A stretch of DNA of 48,000 nucleotides from Methanobacterium sp. UBA279. Its GTDB lineage: Archaea; Methanobacteriota; Methanobacteria; Methanobacteriales; Methanobacteriaceae. The translations under genes were made by a program, and so were the position numbers. The notes below the pieces were generated by a model. The model was not told where the DNA came from. It did no database searches and saw only the letters and a program-made list of their open reading frames with translations. This document shows, one piece after another, positions 33,201-43,213 of this stretch (the stretch's first letter is position 1; every line of letters begins with the position of its first letter). The DNA is taken from contig DAQK01000008.1 in the NCBI GenBank assembly GCA_002502855.1, forward strand, positions 1 through 48,000. Direction: 5' to 3'.

Positions 33201-34258
33201 ACGACAATATTGCAGATATCCATGCCCAGGTAGCGGCAAACCAAACCGGGGTTGCCCAACTTCTGAAGCTGGTGGATAGGCATGACCTCAACGTCGTCAA
33301 GGCATATATGGGGCATATCCAAATGGCAGCAGAAAATATGATGCGCCGCTCTCTCTTAAAAATTGATCAAGGGGAGTATAGATTTACTGATTACCTTGAT
33401 AACGGCTCACCTCTCACCGTAAAGATCAATGTCCGGCATCTTAAGCACAACGGTATTACCGGTGGGGAAGCGGTGATTGACTTTCATGGAACGGGCGATG
33501 TGATCGAGGGAAGTTTGAATGCCAATAGTGCCATCGTGGCCAGTGCTGTGCTCTACTGTCTCCGCTGCCTTATCCATGAGGATATTCCTTTAAATGCAGG
33601 GATGTTAAAGCCAATCACAATTATCTTGCCCGAAAGGAGTTTCCTCAACCCGCCCGCAGATGATGACCCCGAAAAATGTGCGGCCGTCGCCGGCGGTAAC
33701 GTGGAAACTTCACAACGTATCGTTGACACCATCTTCGGTGCCCTCCACTTAGTGGCAGCCAGTCAGGGAACCATGAATAATGTTTCTTTTGGCCGAGCAG
33801 GGGATGGAAAGAAGCCGGCTGTTACCTATTACGAAACCATCGGAGGCGGTGCCGGTGCAGGACCGGATTTTCACGGTGCCAGTGGAGTGCATACGCATAT
33901 GACTAATACCAGGTTAACGGATCCGGAAGTTTTGGAAGCGCGTTACCCCGTCAGAATCAACCGCTTTGCCATCAGGCGCGGTTCAGGTGGAACTGGAAAA
34001 TACCGCGGAGGGAACGGTATCATCAGAGAAATAGAATTCCTCGAACCTTTACAGGTTTCCCTGCTCACAGGTAGAAGAAAATATGCCCCTTATGGCCTCG
34101 TAGGAGGTGAGCCCGGACTTAAAGGTCACAATACCCTGCGACGCGCCGGTCAGGAAAACAGTGAAGAAATGGCATGGGCTGCGACTTTTAACGTACAGAA
34201 AGGGGATATACTCATTATTGAGACACCTGGTGGTGGCGGCTTTGGAAGATCCGACTGA
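30287..34258 (+). CDS. Fused HyuA/HyuB 5-oxoprolinase-like enzyme
   Basis: The start chosen is ATG 30287 (MSKTASKTAAAKVNKQNAG), with GAGGTG about 6 bases upstream; an in-frame ATG at 30203 has no ribosome site. The 1,323-residue protein joins a HyuA-type half and a HyuB-type half. HyuA (residues about 20-770) has FWIDVGGTFTDCLAKG, the phosphate-binding FDMGGTSTDVS and ETVAAGGGSICWF. HyuB (about 800-1,320) has ITLELFNNAFSSIAEQMG, YITNDPFHGGTHLPDV and ETPGGGGFG. Fused forms are typical of 5-oxoprolinase (5-oxoproline + ATP + 2 H2O to glutamate, ADP and phosphate), but hydantoinase or acetophenone-carboxylase-like substrates cannot be excluded. By eye the gene is rich in GCC and CGC codons, unlike its AT-rich surroundings, and probably came by transfer. 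Confidence 0.88.
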   Translation: MSKTASKTAAAKVNKQNAGHWEFWIDVGGTFTDCLAKGPDKSIMTYKLLSSGVIKGRVGEGSSRTSIIDCERKKDPPYFFENYRLTLLRYKRSRKGECEPNDIDRAAGIEVVDSGVLVTAFDKKQGKLSLSRPLSVLPEAGMLYELSSGEEAPLTGIRWLKGLQLDEKIGDDVTVRLGTTRGTNALLEKQGAKVGFITTRGFGDILRIGYQNRPRLFTLKVQKPARLYREVVELNERIDDEGEILIPLDEEEARQKLCSLREKGIESIAVCLMNAYRNDRHEQIVTEVARAMGFKHISFSADLVPLQKIVARGETTAVDAYLTPIIGDYIRSIRSGLPLAPLKMMTNAGGVVEAESYTGKDSILSGPAGGVVGCTKVAEEEGFSRAIGFDMGGTSTDVSRFHGEYEFRFEMEIHDPESHGGVRLISPMLWIETVAAGGGSICWFDGQLPRVGPRSAGADPGPASYGRGGPLTVTDINLYLGRILPEYFAFPLDLQAVDDRLDEIIAEMQQRDQSYSREELAAGLARIANSTISAAIKKISIARGYDVRDYVLIPFGGAGGQHACPIARELGIKKILFHPYGSILSAYGIGMADVKKFAQQDVGRPYNQEVLDSLEDMFLRMEAELHSEILKEGVPAERIKPARRMLDLRYAGQESTLTIPQPDDGDYKLAFEARHRLHYGFTYEGRGIEIHAARVEMIGETEKTEPKPIQVVEHKPTPQEMSRLYTGGLWCDAAVFKRDNLHPGDRIMGPAVIIEAGSTIVVDRGWEAKVTELENIILEDVKGQGEDEAASEEVDLITLELFNNAFSSIAEQMGATLQKTALSTNVKERFDFSCAIFTKEGDLVANAPHIPVHLGAMPASVKYIVSSFPQMRPGEVYITNDPFHGGTHLPDVTVVTPVFDLEGKELLFFAASRAHHAEIGGITPGSMPPFAKNLAEEGVLIKAFRFVSDDHASEEKLMNLLSSAKFPTRSLHDNIADIHAQVAANQTGVAQLLKLVDRHDLNVVKAYMGHIQMAAENMMRRSLLKIDQGEYRFTDYLDNGSPLTVKINVRHLKHNGITGGEAVIDFHGTGDVIEGSLNANSAIVASAVLYCLRCLIHEDIPLNAGMLKPITIILPERSFLNPPADDDPEKCAAVAGGNVETSQRIVDTIFGALHLVAASQGTMNNVSFGRAGDGKKPAVTYYETIGGGAGAGPDFHGASGVHTHMTNTRLTDPEVLEARYPVRINRFAIRRGSGGTGKYRGGNGIIREIEFLEPLQVSLLTGRRKYAPYGLVGGEPGLKGHNTLRRAGQENSEEMAWAATFNVQKGDILIIETPGGGGFGRSD

Positions 34259-34529
34259 AAATCCACCTCTCCCACACTGGAAGATCTGAATATCTGAAAA
34301 ACCACTACAAATATAATACGCAGTTCATAAAAATCCATGCACTCGGTGGAAAATTTCATAGAACCCTGATCTATAGAAAATAATAAGTATTCTGTGTGGG
34401 CATTGTTTTTAAATTGATTATCTTTGAATATTCAACCTTATATTATATAGTGACTAATGCTACTCCTTGTGGTTTAATGGGATTATGTTTTTAGCAAAAA
34501 TTGCTACCCTTTATATATATTTTATTATC

Positions 34530-35305
<776 letters not shown>

Positions 35306-36674
35306 CCATTTCCAGGTATATTTGTCCGGTTTGTCGTGGTTCTCTTGAGGAAGATCGTGGTTTCTGGGAAAATTTGAAAAACGGATTTTTCAAAGTTTTA
35401 GATAGAATTTTCCAGGTTTTAAGTGTAAATCATGTGTCATTCCGGGGTATTTCAAGTGTGGATGAAACTAATTTATCCCTGTGGAAAAGACACTGTAATG
35501 AATGCTTTTAACGATTCCGTTGAAAATACTCCTATTCCGCCCTCAAAGGATGTTCATATAATTCATTATGATGAACAACACCCCAAGCAAGGCCGGACAC
35601 AAAAATATCGTCTCACTTTGCTGGATGGAATAAATGGCCAGGCTATTGCAGAGGAATTGAACAGTCAGAAAGATCCTGAAACCATTAAGGAGTTTTTTTT
35701 CCCGGTTTTATAGACCCGGAAAAGAGGACCTTTGTAATTGCAGATCTTTATCCCAGCAATAAACAGGTTTTCGAGGAATTTTTCGATGATAAATTAATAA
35801 TTCCAGTATTGCCTCATGCACCTTAACAAGCTCATAGTGAATGATTTCCCACGAAAAACCACTCTCGAGCAGGAATTAACCAAATACCGATTATTAAACA
35901 TCTTTTATGATAGAACGGCTGAAATACAGTTTCTCGAAAACATCATCATCAGAAACCCCGAACACGCCGATAAACCTAAAAAATGGCATAAAAAAACAGT
36001 TAAAACCATTCAAAAAGTTCCTGTACAAACGTAAATTAACACGACGCCGAAATAACTTGAATTTAAAGCAAAGAACCTATATAGACGCCTGCGTAAAATT
36101 CGAGGAACTCATGACGGAAATCAGCTCCTTCGACAAAAAAAGGTGCGCAAAAGACTTCGAAAAATCGATAAAAATTGGAAATACTTCACCAACTTCTACT
36201 TCATCGAAAACGCATCAGCCACCAACAACCTAATAGAAAACCACTACTCCACCAGTCTTAAAACACACCAAAAGAAAGCCTTCCGAACAGAAAAAATAGA
36301 AGAATACAAAGATAAAATATTTGATTTATTTGAATCCACATCCTACAATAAAGCCAGAAATGATTTTAACGAAATATTAAAAAATATTAACGATCACCCA
36401 GAAATTATAAGACAAATAATCCACAAACAAGTCATGCCCCACTTCGAAACATACTTCTTATTCCTCAAAGACCCGAAAGTACCAAAAAAACAACCAACCA
36501 AAATAGAAAACTACTTCCAAAAAACACTCCCCAAACACATTAAAAAGAATAATGAAAATCCCCAAAGGCGTAATGACAAGAATATGGCAAAGAAAAAAAA
36601 TTCTAGGACCAACGAAACCTCAAAACCACCTAACCCACAAAAACTTTACAGTGCCAAAATTTAAATATCACTAG
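35306..36674 (+). mobile_element. Second IS remnant: DDE transposase with a zinc-finger-like N-terminus, frameshifted
   Basis: Fragments on the plus strand read in order: YICPVCRGSLEEDRGFWENL (possible zinc ribbon) and FFKVLDRIFQVLSVNHVSFR; then VHIIHYDEQHPKQGRTQKYR (first Asp); TFVIADLYPSNKQVFEEFF (second Asp); then ASATNNLIENHYSTSLKTHQ (Glu) and a basic C-terminus ending FTVPKFKYH at the stop 36672-36674. Frame changes occur near 35500, 35700, 35810, 36030, 36150 and 36560. This is the layout of a DDE transposase related to unclassified archaeal IS families. It lies head to head with the IS4-like remnant. Confidence 0.68.
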
Positions 36675-36943
36675 ATTATTAGATAGTACTAAGATTATAT
36701 TATAAAACATAAATTGTTTAATTTGATGGCTCTGTAGAAATCATAAAAAAATTGATGATAAACATTCCATACAATATAATTAACATAAAAATAAGTCCAA
36801 TAACACTCTGCAAATATGGATAAGATTAGATAGATATTTTTGAGACCAGAAACACTAATAACTATCTTAATTGATCCATGGATACATACAAATTCATTTT
36901 TTCTACTGTACATATTATTTAAAAAAAGTAAAGGGGTTATACA

Positions 36944-39736
36944 ATGAGTAAAAATGTTATTCTGGTACTTTCTGTAATTTTTTTGGCTATGGTTTTTTGT
37001 GGAACTGCATCTGCAGCAGAACCACTTGCGGATCAACAAATAAATGCATCATATGATAATTCTCCTTCGAATATTAATAATGTGGTGATTACAGGGATAG
37101 TAACCAAGTGTAGTGATAATAGTAACTTTTCCGGAGTCAACATAAAGGCGGACTATAATGGTGAAGAAGTAGCCACTACAAAAACAGGAAGTGACGGTTC
37201 ATACCAATTGAATTTTTATTCTAATATGAAAGAATTTACGGTCAATGCCAGTTTCACCGGACACCAATCCCAATCTAGTCAGGTGATAGTTAAAGAAAAT
37301 CCCAACAATAATATTTCCTATGGCACTGCTGACTTTAAACTCGGAATTGATAACGTATATGTATCTTTGGTTGGGAGTGACACTACAGGTGATGGAACCC
37401 AATCCAACCCCTACCGAACTATTCAGAAAGGAATAAACGAAGTTAACACTTCTGGAACTGTCCATATAGTTGATGATGGGGAATTCCCCACTACAGATGG
37501 CATATTAACCATTACCCGTGGCATGACCTTGAAAGGTGAAACCGGTACCCATGGAACACAGCCAAAGATCAATTTCCCCACTACTTCCACCTGGTGTGTA
37601 TCCATCACCGCCAGTAATGTGGCTCTAGATAACTTGTACCTCTACCAAGGCGGAAACCCATCTGAAGGTATAATAAACGTCCCCAAAGGAGGATCCTGGC
37701 CAGATTACCAGATTGTCTACACAGATGTAAGTATCACAAATTGTGTGGTTGAATGGGGTAGAAGAGCATTTTATGGTTCAGTGGAGGACTTAACCATTGA
37801 AAACTGTACCTTTAAAGATCAATACCGTGATTCTTTATTCCTGGATGGTATGAAAGGTACAATCAACATTAAAAATAATAACTTCGTTGGGATAGTCCGA
37901 AGTGCTAATAAGGGCATAATCATTGAATCAGGATCAGGACAACCATATGCTAGTGGTGATCTGAATATAGAATATAATACTCAAATAGGAAAAGCACAGT
38001 TTTTCCTATTCAATCATTGGGGTGCCACTGATCAAAAAATAAATTTACATATTAATCACAACAGCATAGATCAAACAACCAGCAAACCAATTGTCTTCTA
38101 CTGCCCACCCCTAAACGGATTTGAGAAATTTACTTCCATATTAATTGAAAATAACCTAATCAGTAACAGTACCCCACTAAACACTCGACTAGCAGTCATG
38201 GTTGATTATATTGGGGGTGCCCAGGGTGTAGCGGCAGACGGGCAGATAGTAGTAAAAAATAGTCTATGTTGGAATATGAAGTCCAACACAGACCCCAACC
38301 TCAACTTTGGATGGGAAAACGGCGACCCCCCAGGTGTAAGTATGAATATGTACAGCCTATCCGGAAACCTGGTGGGAGACCCATTATATGTAGATCCTAA
38401 TCATGCAGATAATAATTTCGCCCTCCAAAGCGGATCACCCGCCATAGGCGCAGCCACAGACAGGAAAAATATAGGGGCATGGCAATCAGCTACCCCAGAG
38501 GCAAATGTTGTCCTATCCAAAAACGGAACCTACGACCCTTCCACGGATATTTTACGATTTGATTTAACAGCCACCAACAACGGACCAGACACTGCTACTG
38601 GCCTAGTCATTTCAGATCCCATACCAACCAACACCACCTACCAAAAACACTGGGTATACAACGGAACAACTTGGATACTAAACGAGCCATCATACAAACC
38701 CACAACCGGAACATGGACCATAGGCAGCATACCGAATGGTGAACTCAGAATACTTAGGATTGATATCACTCCTACAGTTCATAGTACCACCATCACTAAC
38801 ACTGCAACACGAACAGCACAAAACGAATACAATCCACAACCAGCAACAGTCACTGCAGATGTTAATGTACCACAAGCTAATGTGACCCTAACTAAATGCG
38901 GAACCTACGACCCTTCCACGGATATTTTACGATTTGATTTAACAGCCACCAACAACGGACCAGACACTGCTACTGGCCTAGTCATTTCAGATCCCATACC
39001 AACCAACACCACCTACCAAAAACACTGGGTATACAACGGAACAACTTGGATACTAAACGAGCCATCATACAAACCCACAACCGGAACATGGACCATAGGC
39101 ACCCTAACCAACGGCCAAACAAAAAAATTAAAAATCAACTTCATACCCACCACACACCACACCAACATCACCAACACCGCTAAAGTAGTCTGGGATTATA
39201 TGATGAACCCAAAAACAGCATCTGCTAGTATATACGTGCCAGAAGCATTTTTAACTATCACCAAAACAGTGGACAACTCCCATCCGATGGTTAACGATGT
39301 GGTGCACTTCACCGTGAACGTGCAAAACCATGGACCGGACACGGCGGTGGATGTCAATGTGCAGGATAAGATGCCTCCGGGATTGGATTTCGTATTATAT
39401 GCTACGAATTATGGTACATACGATCCAGAAACCGGCATATGGCATATAGGAGACCTTCCGAATGGAGCTGTGGCAACCATTACCATAACATCCACCGTAA
39501 CAGGTACAGGTTCAATCACCAACGAAGCCAAAGTAACCAGCTTAACCTACGACCCAAACATAGAAGGCACTACAGCTAGTGTAACCATTATTGCCACACC
39601 AGCAGGGCCGGTTGGTCCGAGTGCCAACGTAGCTCAGAAAACGGTGCCCATGCAACCAACAGGAATTCCATTGGGAATGTTAATAGTGGCTATGGCAATG
39701 GTCTTAGGTGGACTGTTAATACCGAAAAGAAGATAG
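36944..39736 (+). CDS. Adhesin-like surface protein: beta-helix plus three DUF11 repeats
   Basis: This 930-residue protein has a signal peptide (VILVLSVIFLAMVFCGTASA) and a carboxypeptidase-regulatory-like beta domain (about residues 45-130, ITGIVTKCSDNSNFSGVNIK). A right-handed parallel beta-helix follows (about 130-520, starting VYVSLVGSDTTGDGTQSNPY). Three DUF11 repeats occupy about 525-645, 648-765 and 770-885. The first contains the strands YDPSTDILRFDLTATNNGPD and GLVISDPIPTNTTYQK. A hydrophobic anchor and basic tail (MLIVAMAMVLGGLLIPKRR) close the protein. It should be anchored in the membrane and extend through the pseudomurein wall, where adhesin-like proteins mediate contact with other cells or surfaces. 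AAGGGG and an ATG at 36944 give the start. The first two DUF11 repeats are nearly identical in DNA. Confidence 0.88.
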   Translation: MSKNVILVLSVIFLAMVFCGTASAAEPLADQQINASYDNSPSNINNVVITGIVTKCSDNSNFSGVNIKADYNGEEVATTKTGSDGSYQLNFYSNMKEFTVNASFTGHQSQSSQVIVKENPNNNISYGTADFKLGIDNVYVSLVGSDTTGDGTQSNPYRTIQKGINEVNTSGTVHIVDDGEFPTTDGILTITRGMTLKGETGTHGTQPKINFPTTSTWCVSITASNVALDNLYLYQGGNPSEGIINVPKGGSWPDYQIVYTDVSITNCVVEWGRRAFYGSVEDLTIENCTFKDQYRDSLFLDGMKGTINIKNNNFVGIVRSANKGIIIESGSGQPYASGDLNIEYNTQIGKAQFFLFNHWGATDQKINLHINHNSIDQTTSKPIVFYCPPLNGFEKFTSILIENNLISNSTPLNTRLAVMVDYIGGAQGVAADGQIVVKNSLCWNMKSNTDPNLNFGWENGDPPGVSMNMYSLSGNLVGDPLYVDPNHADNNFALQSGSPAIGAATDRKNIGAWQSATPEANVVLSKNGTYDPSTDILRFDLTATNNGPDTATGLVISDPIPTNTTYQKHWVYNGTTWILNEPSYKPTTGTWTIGSIPNGELRILRIDITPTVHSTTITNTATRTAQNEYNPQPATVTADVNVPQANVTLTKCGTYDPSTDILRFDLTATNNGPDTATGLVISDPIPTNTTYQKHWVYNGTTWILNEPSYKPTTGTWTIGTLTNGQTKKLKINFIPTTHHTNITNTAKVVWDYMMNPKTASASIYVPEAFLTITKTVDNSHPMVNDVVHFTVNVQNHGPDTAVDVNVQDKMPPGLDFVLYATNYGTYDPETGIWHIGDLPNGAVATITITSTVTGTGSITNEAKVTSLTYDPNIEGTTASVTIIATPAGPVGPSANVAQKTVPMQPTGIPLGMLIVAMAMVLGGLLIPKRR
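38524..38726 (+). repeat. 203-bp identical direct repeat, first copy (DUF11 repeat 1)
   Basis: Reading both stretches side by side shows no mismatch between this block and 38899-39101, 375 bases downstream. It lies inside the adhesin gene and covers most of one DUF11 domain. Sequences before and after the block diverge immediately. Confidence 0.85.
38899..39101 (+). repeat. 203-bp identical direct repeat, second copy (DUF11 repeat 2)
   Basis: Partner of 38524-38726. Identity at third codon positions too means recent duplication or gene conversion. Homologous recombination between the copies could remove or add one domain of 125 codons. Confidence 0.85.
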
Positions 39737-39738
39737 AC

Positions 39739-39770
39739 GGGGATAAACATCCCCTTTTTTTTTATTTTTT
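39739..39770 (+). terminator. Hairpin plus T-run terminator of the adhesin-like gene
   Basis: GGGG (39739-39742) and CCCC (39751-39754) form a short stem right after the stop codon, followed by nine T and another T-rich stretch. This is a clear intrinsic-type terminator. Confidence 0.65.
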
Positions 39771-39934
39771 TAAAAAAAAAAAGAATATTAAATCTATTAA
39801 ATTCAGGATCGAGTTTCTCCTATTTATGTTCTCTAAAATATGGTTATGAATGTTATAGTATTGATTAGTACAAAATTATTTTATTAGTAAAAGATTTACC
39901 TAAAAAGACCTTCAGAATCTTCTTCTACCTTCCC

Positions 39935-40608
39935 TTAACTTTCCCATATCTTAGCCATCAGGTCTGAAACGAGCTTGGTTTCCCGGTGATCTCCCGCTTC
40001 TCTAAACCTATCCAAGGCCTTTTTATAGTAGTCAAGCGCTTTTTCCTGGTTTCCATAATTTTCAGATACGGCACCCATTCCTTTTAAGGCCTGACCCTGA
40101 CCGTGCACATCTTCAGTTATCTGGTAGAGTTCCAGGGAATCTTTATAGTATCTTTCAGCTCTCTTTAAAACCTTGAAATCTGCATATTTATTCCCCAACT
40201 CCAGCAGATTATGGGCCATTAGATTCTGTACGGTATCAGCTCTTTTTTGATCACCCAGTTCCTCGAACTTCTGAAAGAACCGTTTATAGTAATCCAGCGA
40301 CTCTTCATAGTCCTCATGTTTTTCGCTGATCAGTGCCAATCCGGTGGGGCGTATCCCTCACCAAGCAAATCCTGAGTCCTTTGATAAAGAATTAAAGACC
40401 CTTCATAGTACTGTTTAGCCCTCTCAAAATCCTTTAAAACTCCACTTATATTTCCCATCTCTAAAAGAGCGTTGGCTTGACCTTGATTATCTTTTTCAGC
40501 TCTAAATAATTCTAACGCCTTATTGAAATGTGTGAACGCCTTTTCATACTCGCCTTTATCGTAAAGTTCGGATCCTTTGCTAAATAACTTTTTTCCATTG
40601 GTGTACAT
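39935..40608 (-). pseudogene. Tetratricopeptide-repeat protein split by one frameshift
   Basis: Two adjacent minus-strand frames, 40608-40330 and 40339-39935, together form one TPR protein of about 225 residues. The first half has GSELYDKGEYEKAFTHFNKA and ERAKQYYEGSLILYQ. The second has EESLDYYKRFFQKFEELGD and a final NQEKALDYYKKALDRFREAG. The upstream frame ends in GEGYAPPDWH, while the other frame begins GLALISEKHEDYEES at the same spot. One base added or lost in a CCCCACCGG stretch near 40340-40350 would restore a single gene. A sequencing error here is quite possible. TPR proteins mediate protein-protein contacts; the partner is unknown. Confidence 0.72.
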
Positions 40609-41268
40609 GAAGCATCGATCTTTGATCCATTACTTCTACCTACTTCAGAATATGTGTAATATAACTCTGCACTTGAGATCAGATAAAAAGTTTGTACTAA
40701 TGTGACAAAAACTCACAATTATATACGTCGAATCTTTGTTTATGTGAAAATTTGCACATTATTTAATTTAAGTGGATACAATTGAAGAATATAATGAAAT
40801 CCTTGGATCACCCTGCACGATGGCCCAACTCCCGAGTTCTGGATGAAGGAGAAATGTTATCATATTTAGCTAGCTGGGTTTTGAGTTAGTCCACTGACAT
40901 ACCCGAGAAATGGTCGAAAATTTCTAAAACATACTATCCCTGAGTTTAGGGACGGTGTGTGTATTTGATATAAATCCTTAATAACACTTTGATAATCCTT
41001 AATTCCTCTGTTATTAATTTTTTATATAAAAATAGCTTATGAACTTCGCCTGATTTAAAATATACTTCCACTCAAATCTGCTATATTTATAATAGAAAAA
41101 ATATATCAAAAATCTTAACAGTAATTGAACTTTTTAGTTTCCAAGGTATTACTCAAAATCCTCTTAGAAAATAATAAATACTAATTTCAGTACAACTAAA
41201 TAAATTGTAGAATATAAAAATTACGTATAATTATAATAGAAAGTAATATTGAATCAGGCAATGAGTAA
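40609..41268. other. Long intergenic stretch without a supported gene
   Basis: No frame on either strand is convincing. A less AT-rich segment at about 40800-40960 contains only stop-riddled readings and could be a gene remnant or an untranslated RNA. The short hairpin TCCCT-GAGTTT-AGGGA lies at about 40939-40954. The last 250 bases before 41269 are very AT-rich and probably hold the promoter of the wecC-like pseudogene. Confidence 0.4.
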
Positions 41269-42565
41269 ATGATTAAAGATAATATAAGAGTAGCTATATT
41301 TGGTCTGGGCCATATAGGACTCCCCACCGCTGCTCTTTTTGCCAGGAGTGGTCTACCGGTTATAGGTGTGGCCAGGGATAGGAATAAGTTGAACCTGATT
41401 AACCAGGGCAGATCTCCCATAAAAGAACCGGGCTTGTATACCATCCTGGATGATGCGGTGCGCAGCGGTAAGCTGAAAGCCACAGACGACGAACTCAAAG
41501 CGGTTGAAGAATCCAACGTTGTATTGGTGATCGTCCCCACCCCCATGGATGGGACCAACTGTTCAGATTTGGAGGCTGTGAAATCCACCTGTGAAACCAT
41601 AACCAGAGGTTTGAAGAAGGATGATCTGGCTGTTATTGAAAGCACAGTTCCCCCTGGAACCTGTGATAACCTAGTCGCCCCTGTTCTGGAGGAAAGCGTT
41701 TTGAAGGCTGGTAGGGATTTTGGACTGGCCTATACTCCTGAGAGGGCTTTGCCCACCAACACATCTATGAGATGACGCATAGCCCAGGTAGTGGGGGGTA
41801 TCGATGACGAGAGCGCGGATCTGGCAATTCTATTTATAAGAGGATTGTGAAGAGAGATATAATAAAGGTGAAAAATTTGATCACCGCTGAAATGGTTAAA
41901 CTGATTGAAAACACCTATCGGGATGTGAACATCGCCTTGGCTAATGAACTGGCCCTGATCAGCGAAACTTTAGGGATCGACGCCATTGAGGCTATTGAAG
42001 CCGCTACTCATCATCCCCGGGTGGATATTCACACCCCAGGCCCGGGAGTGGGTGGTCATTATCTGGCTGTAGATCCCTACTTCATCCTGGAGACTGCTCG
42101 AGAAAAGGGGATGAATCCCCGGCTGATAATGAAAGCCCGGCAAATAAATGAATCGATGCCTCAACACATGGCAGAATTGATAAAGGATGCTCTAAGGGAG
42201 ATGGGGAAATCCATCCAGGATTCTGAAATAGGAGTTTTAGGGGTGGCCTATAAAGGTAACGTGGCAGACGCTAGAGAAACACCAGCAGAGCCTTTGATAA
42301 AGATCCTGAACCTGAGGGGTGCAGATGTCTACGCCCATGATCCTCATGTTCCCCGGGATGGAATAGAAGCCCTGGGTGCAAAGCCGATGCCCCTGGAGGA
42401 AGTTTTAAGATGCGATGCGGTGGTGCTTATCACCGACCATGATGAATATCGGGAGATAACCCCCAGATGACCGAGAAGAAGGTTTTTATCTGTAACCGGC
42501 CTGTACTGGATCCCCAGATTTTCCGGGAGAGGGGTGTTATCTTCCGGGCTGTGGGCCGAAGTTAA
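41269..42565 (+). pseudogene. wecC: UDP-N-acetyl-D-mannosamine dehydrogenase (WecC-like), frameshifted
   Basis: The family oxidises UDP-ManNAc to UDP-ManNAcA with two NAD+. The first frame gives the NAD-binding part (VAIFGLGHIGLPTAALFARS, YTPERALPTN) and stops at 41773-41775. The second, from about 41847, gives ITAEMVKLIENTYRDVNIAL, then GPGVGGHYLAVDPYF and GVAYKGNVADARETP, and stops at 42468-42470. A third frame supplies the C-terminus (VFICNRPVLDPQIFRERGVI) to a stop at 42563-42565. At least three frame changes are needed: two within about 41760-41850 and one near 42465. In the GPGVGGHY motif the usual catalytic Cys position is His, as in WecC-type enzymes that read GGxCIxxDP; here it reads GGHYLAVDP, consistent with some archaeal members. 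Confidence 0.78.
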
Positions 42566-42794
42566 GGTCAAATTCGAATTTCTGTACCTCTCCAGTTTTC
42601 AGGGCATCCAGTATGAGAAGCGAACATAGGGTGGCCTTCACCCCGTCTTCCACGGTGGGAATATCCTCCTGGTCTGATTTTCCGAGTAATAATTTGACAT
42701 ATTCATCTAAGAGTTTAAAATGGCCTTTATCTATTTCTTTGAGTGTCAGAGTCTTCTCTCCAGACACCACTAACTTCTGGAAGTCGTCTATCAA
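42537..42794 (-). pseudogene. C-terminal fragment of a Gfo/Idh/MocA-family sugar oxidoreductase
   Basis: The minus strand reads MIDDFQKLVVSGEKTLTLKE, then DEYVKLLLGKSDQ, then PTVEDGVKATLCSLLILDAL, the typical C-terminal end of NAD(P)-dependent sugar oxidoreductases such as UDP-GlcNAcA 3-dehydrogenases (WlbA). The N-terminal NAD-binding two thirds are missing. The upstream side (beyond 42794) switches to unrelated sequence. Its 3' end overlaps the end of the wecC-like pseudogene by about 29 bases. Confidence 0.72.
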
Positions 42795-43057
42795 GATCCG
42801 TCAAACGGGATGCACCCTGCAGCTGCACCAGCTTCGTTTCCCCCAGGAGCTGGAAGGCGTACCTGTGAGGGAGGCGGAGTTTTATTGCCGCCGAAAAGTT
42901 CCATAACTACCCCTGCCTGGCATCCATGGCGAAAGACCCAGAGCTAGGGGATGCCATACTCCATGTGGCTGGCTACCAGATTAGGGAAGCTGTAAAAAAA
43001 TTTGATAGATTACCTAAATGCAGGGTATTCAAGATAAAAGGAGTTAGAGGTGAATGA
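42795..43057 (+). pseudogene. Unidentified protein fragment with a frameshift
   Basis: Plus-strand readings give TGCTLQLHQLRFPQELEGVP, then after a frame change near 42885-42900 FHNYPCLASMAKDPELGDAI and a C-terminal DRLPKCRVFKIKGVRGE with the stop at 43055-43057. Codon use and composition look protein-coding, and no start is present. I do not recognise the family. A further short readable stretch follows (HPVDAFHAFYDAVVVIEKR) up to a run of ten C at about 43127-43136. From there to 43213 nothing is supported. Confidence 0.4.
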
Positions 43058-43213
43058 ATTCACCCGGTCGACGCATTCCATGCATTTTATGATGCTGTGG
43101 TGGTCATAGAGAAACGGAAGATTAACCCCCCCCCCATTTGCAGCGATGATATGAATATATTTAAAAAAATGAATAAAAGCTTCCCTATCGTTTAAAAAAA
43201 TGAATAAAAATTC

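Noticed and set aside
40800..40960. C/D-box small RNA
   Set aside because: GATGAAG and CTGA-like boxes can be found, but their spacing and pairing do not give a convincing C/D plus C'/D' structure.
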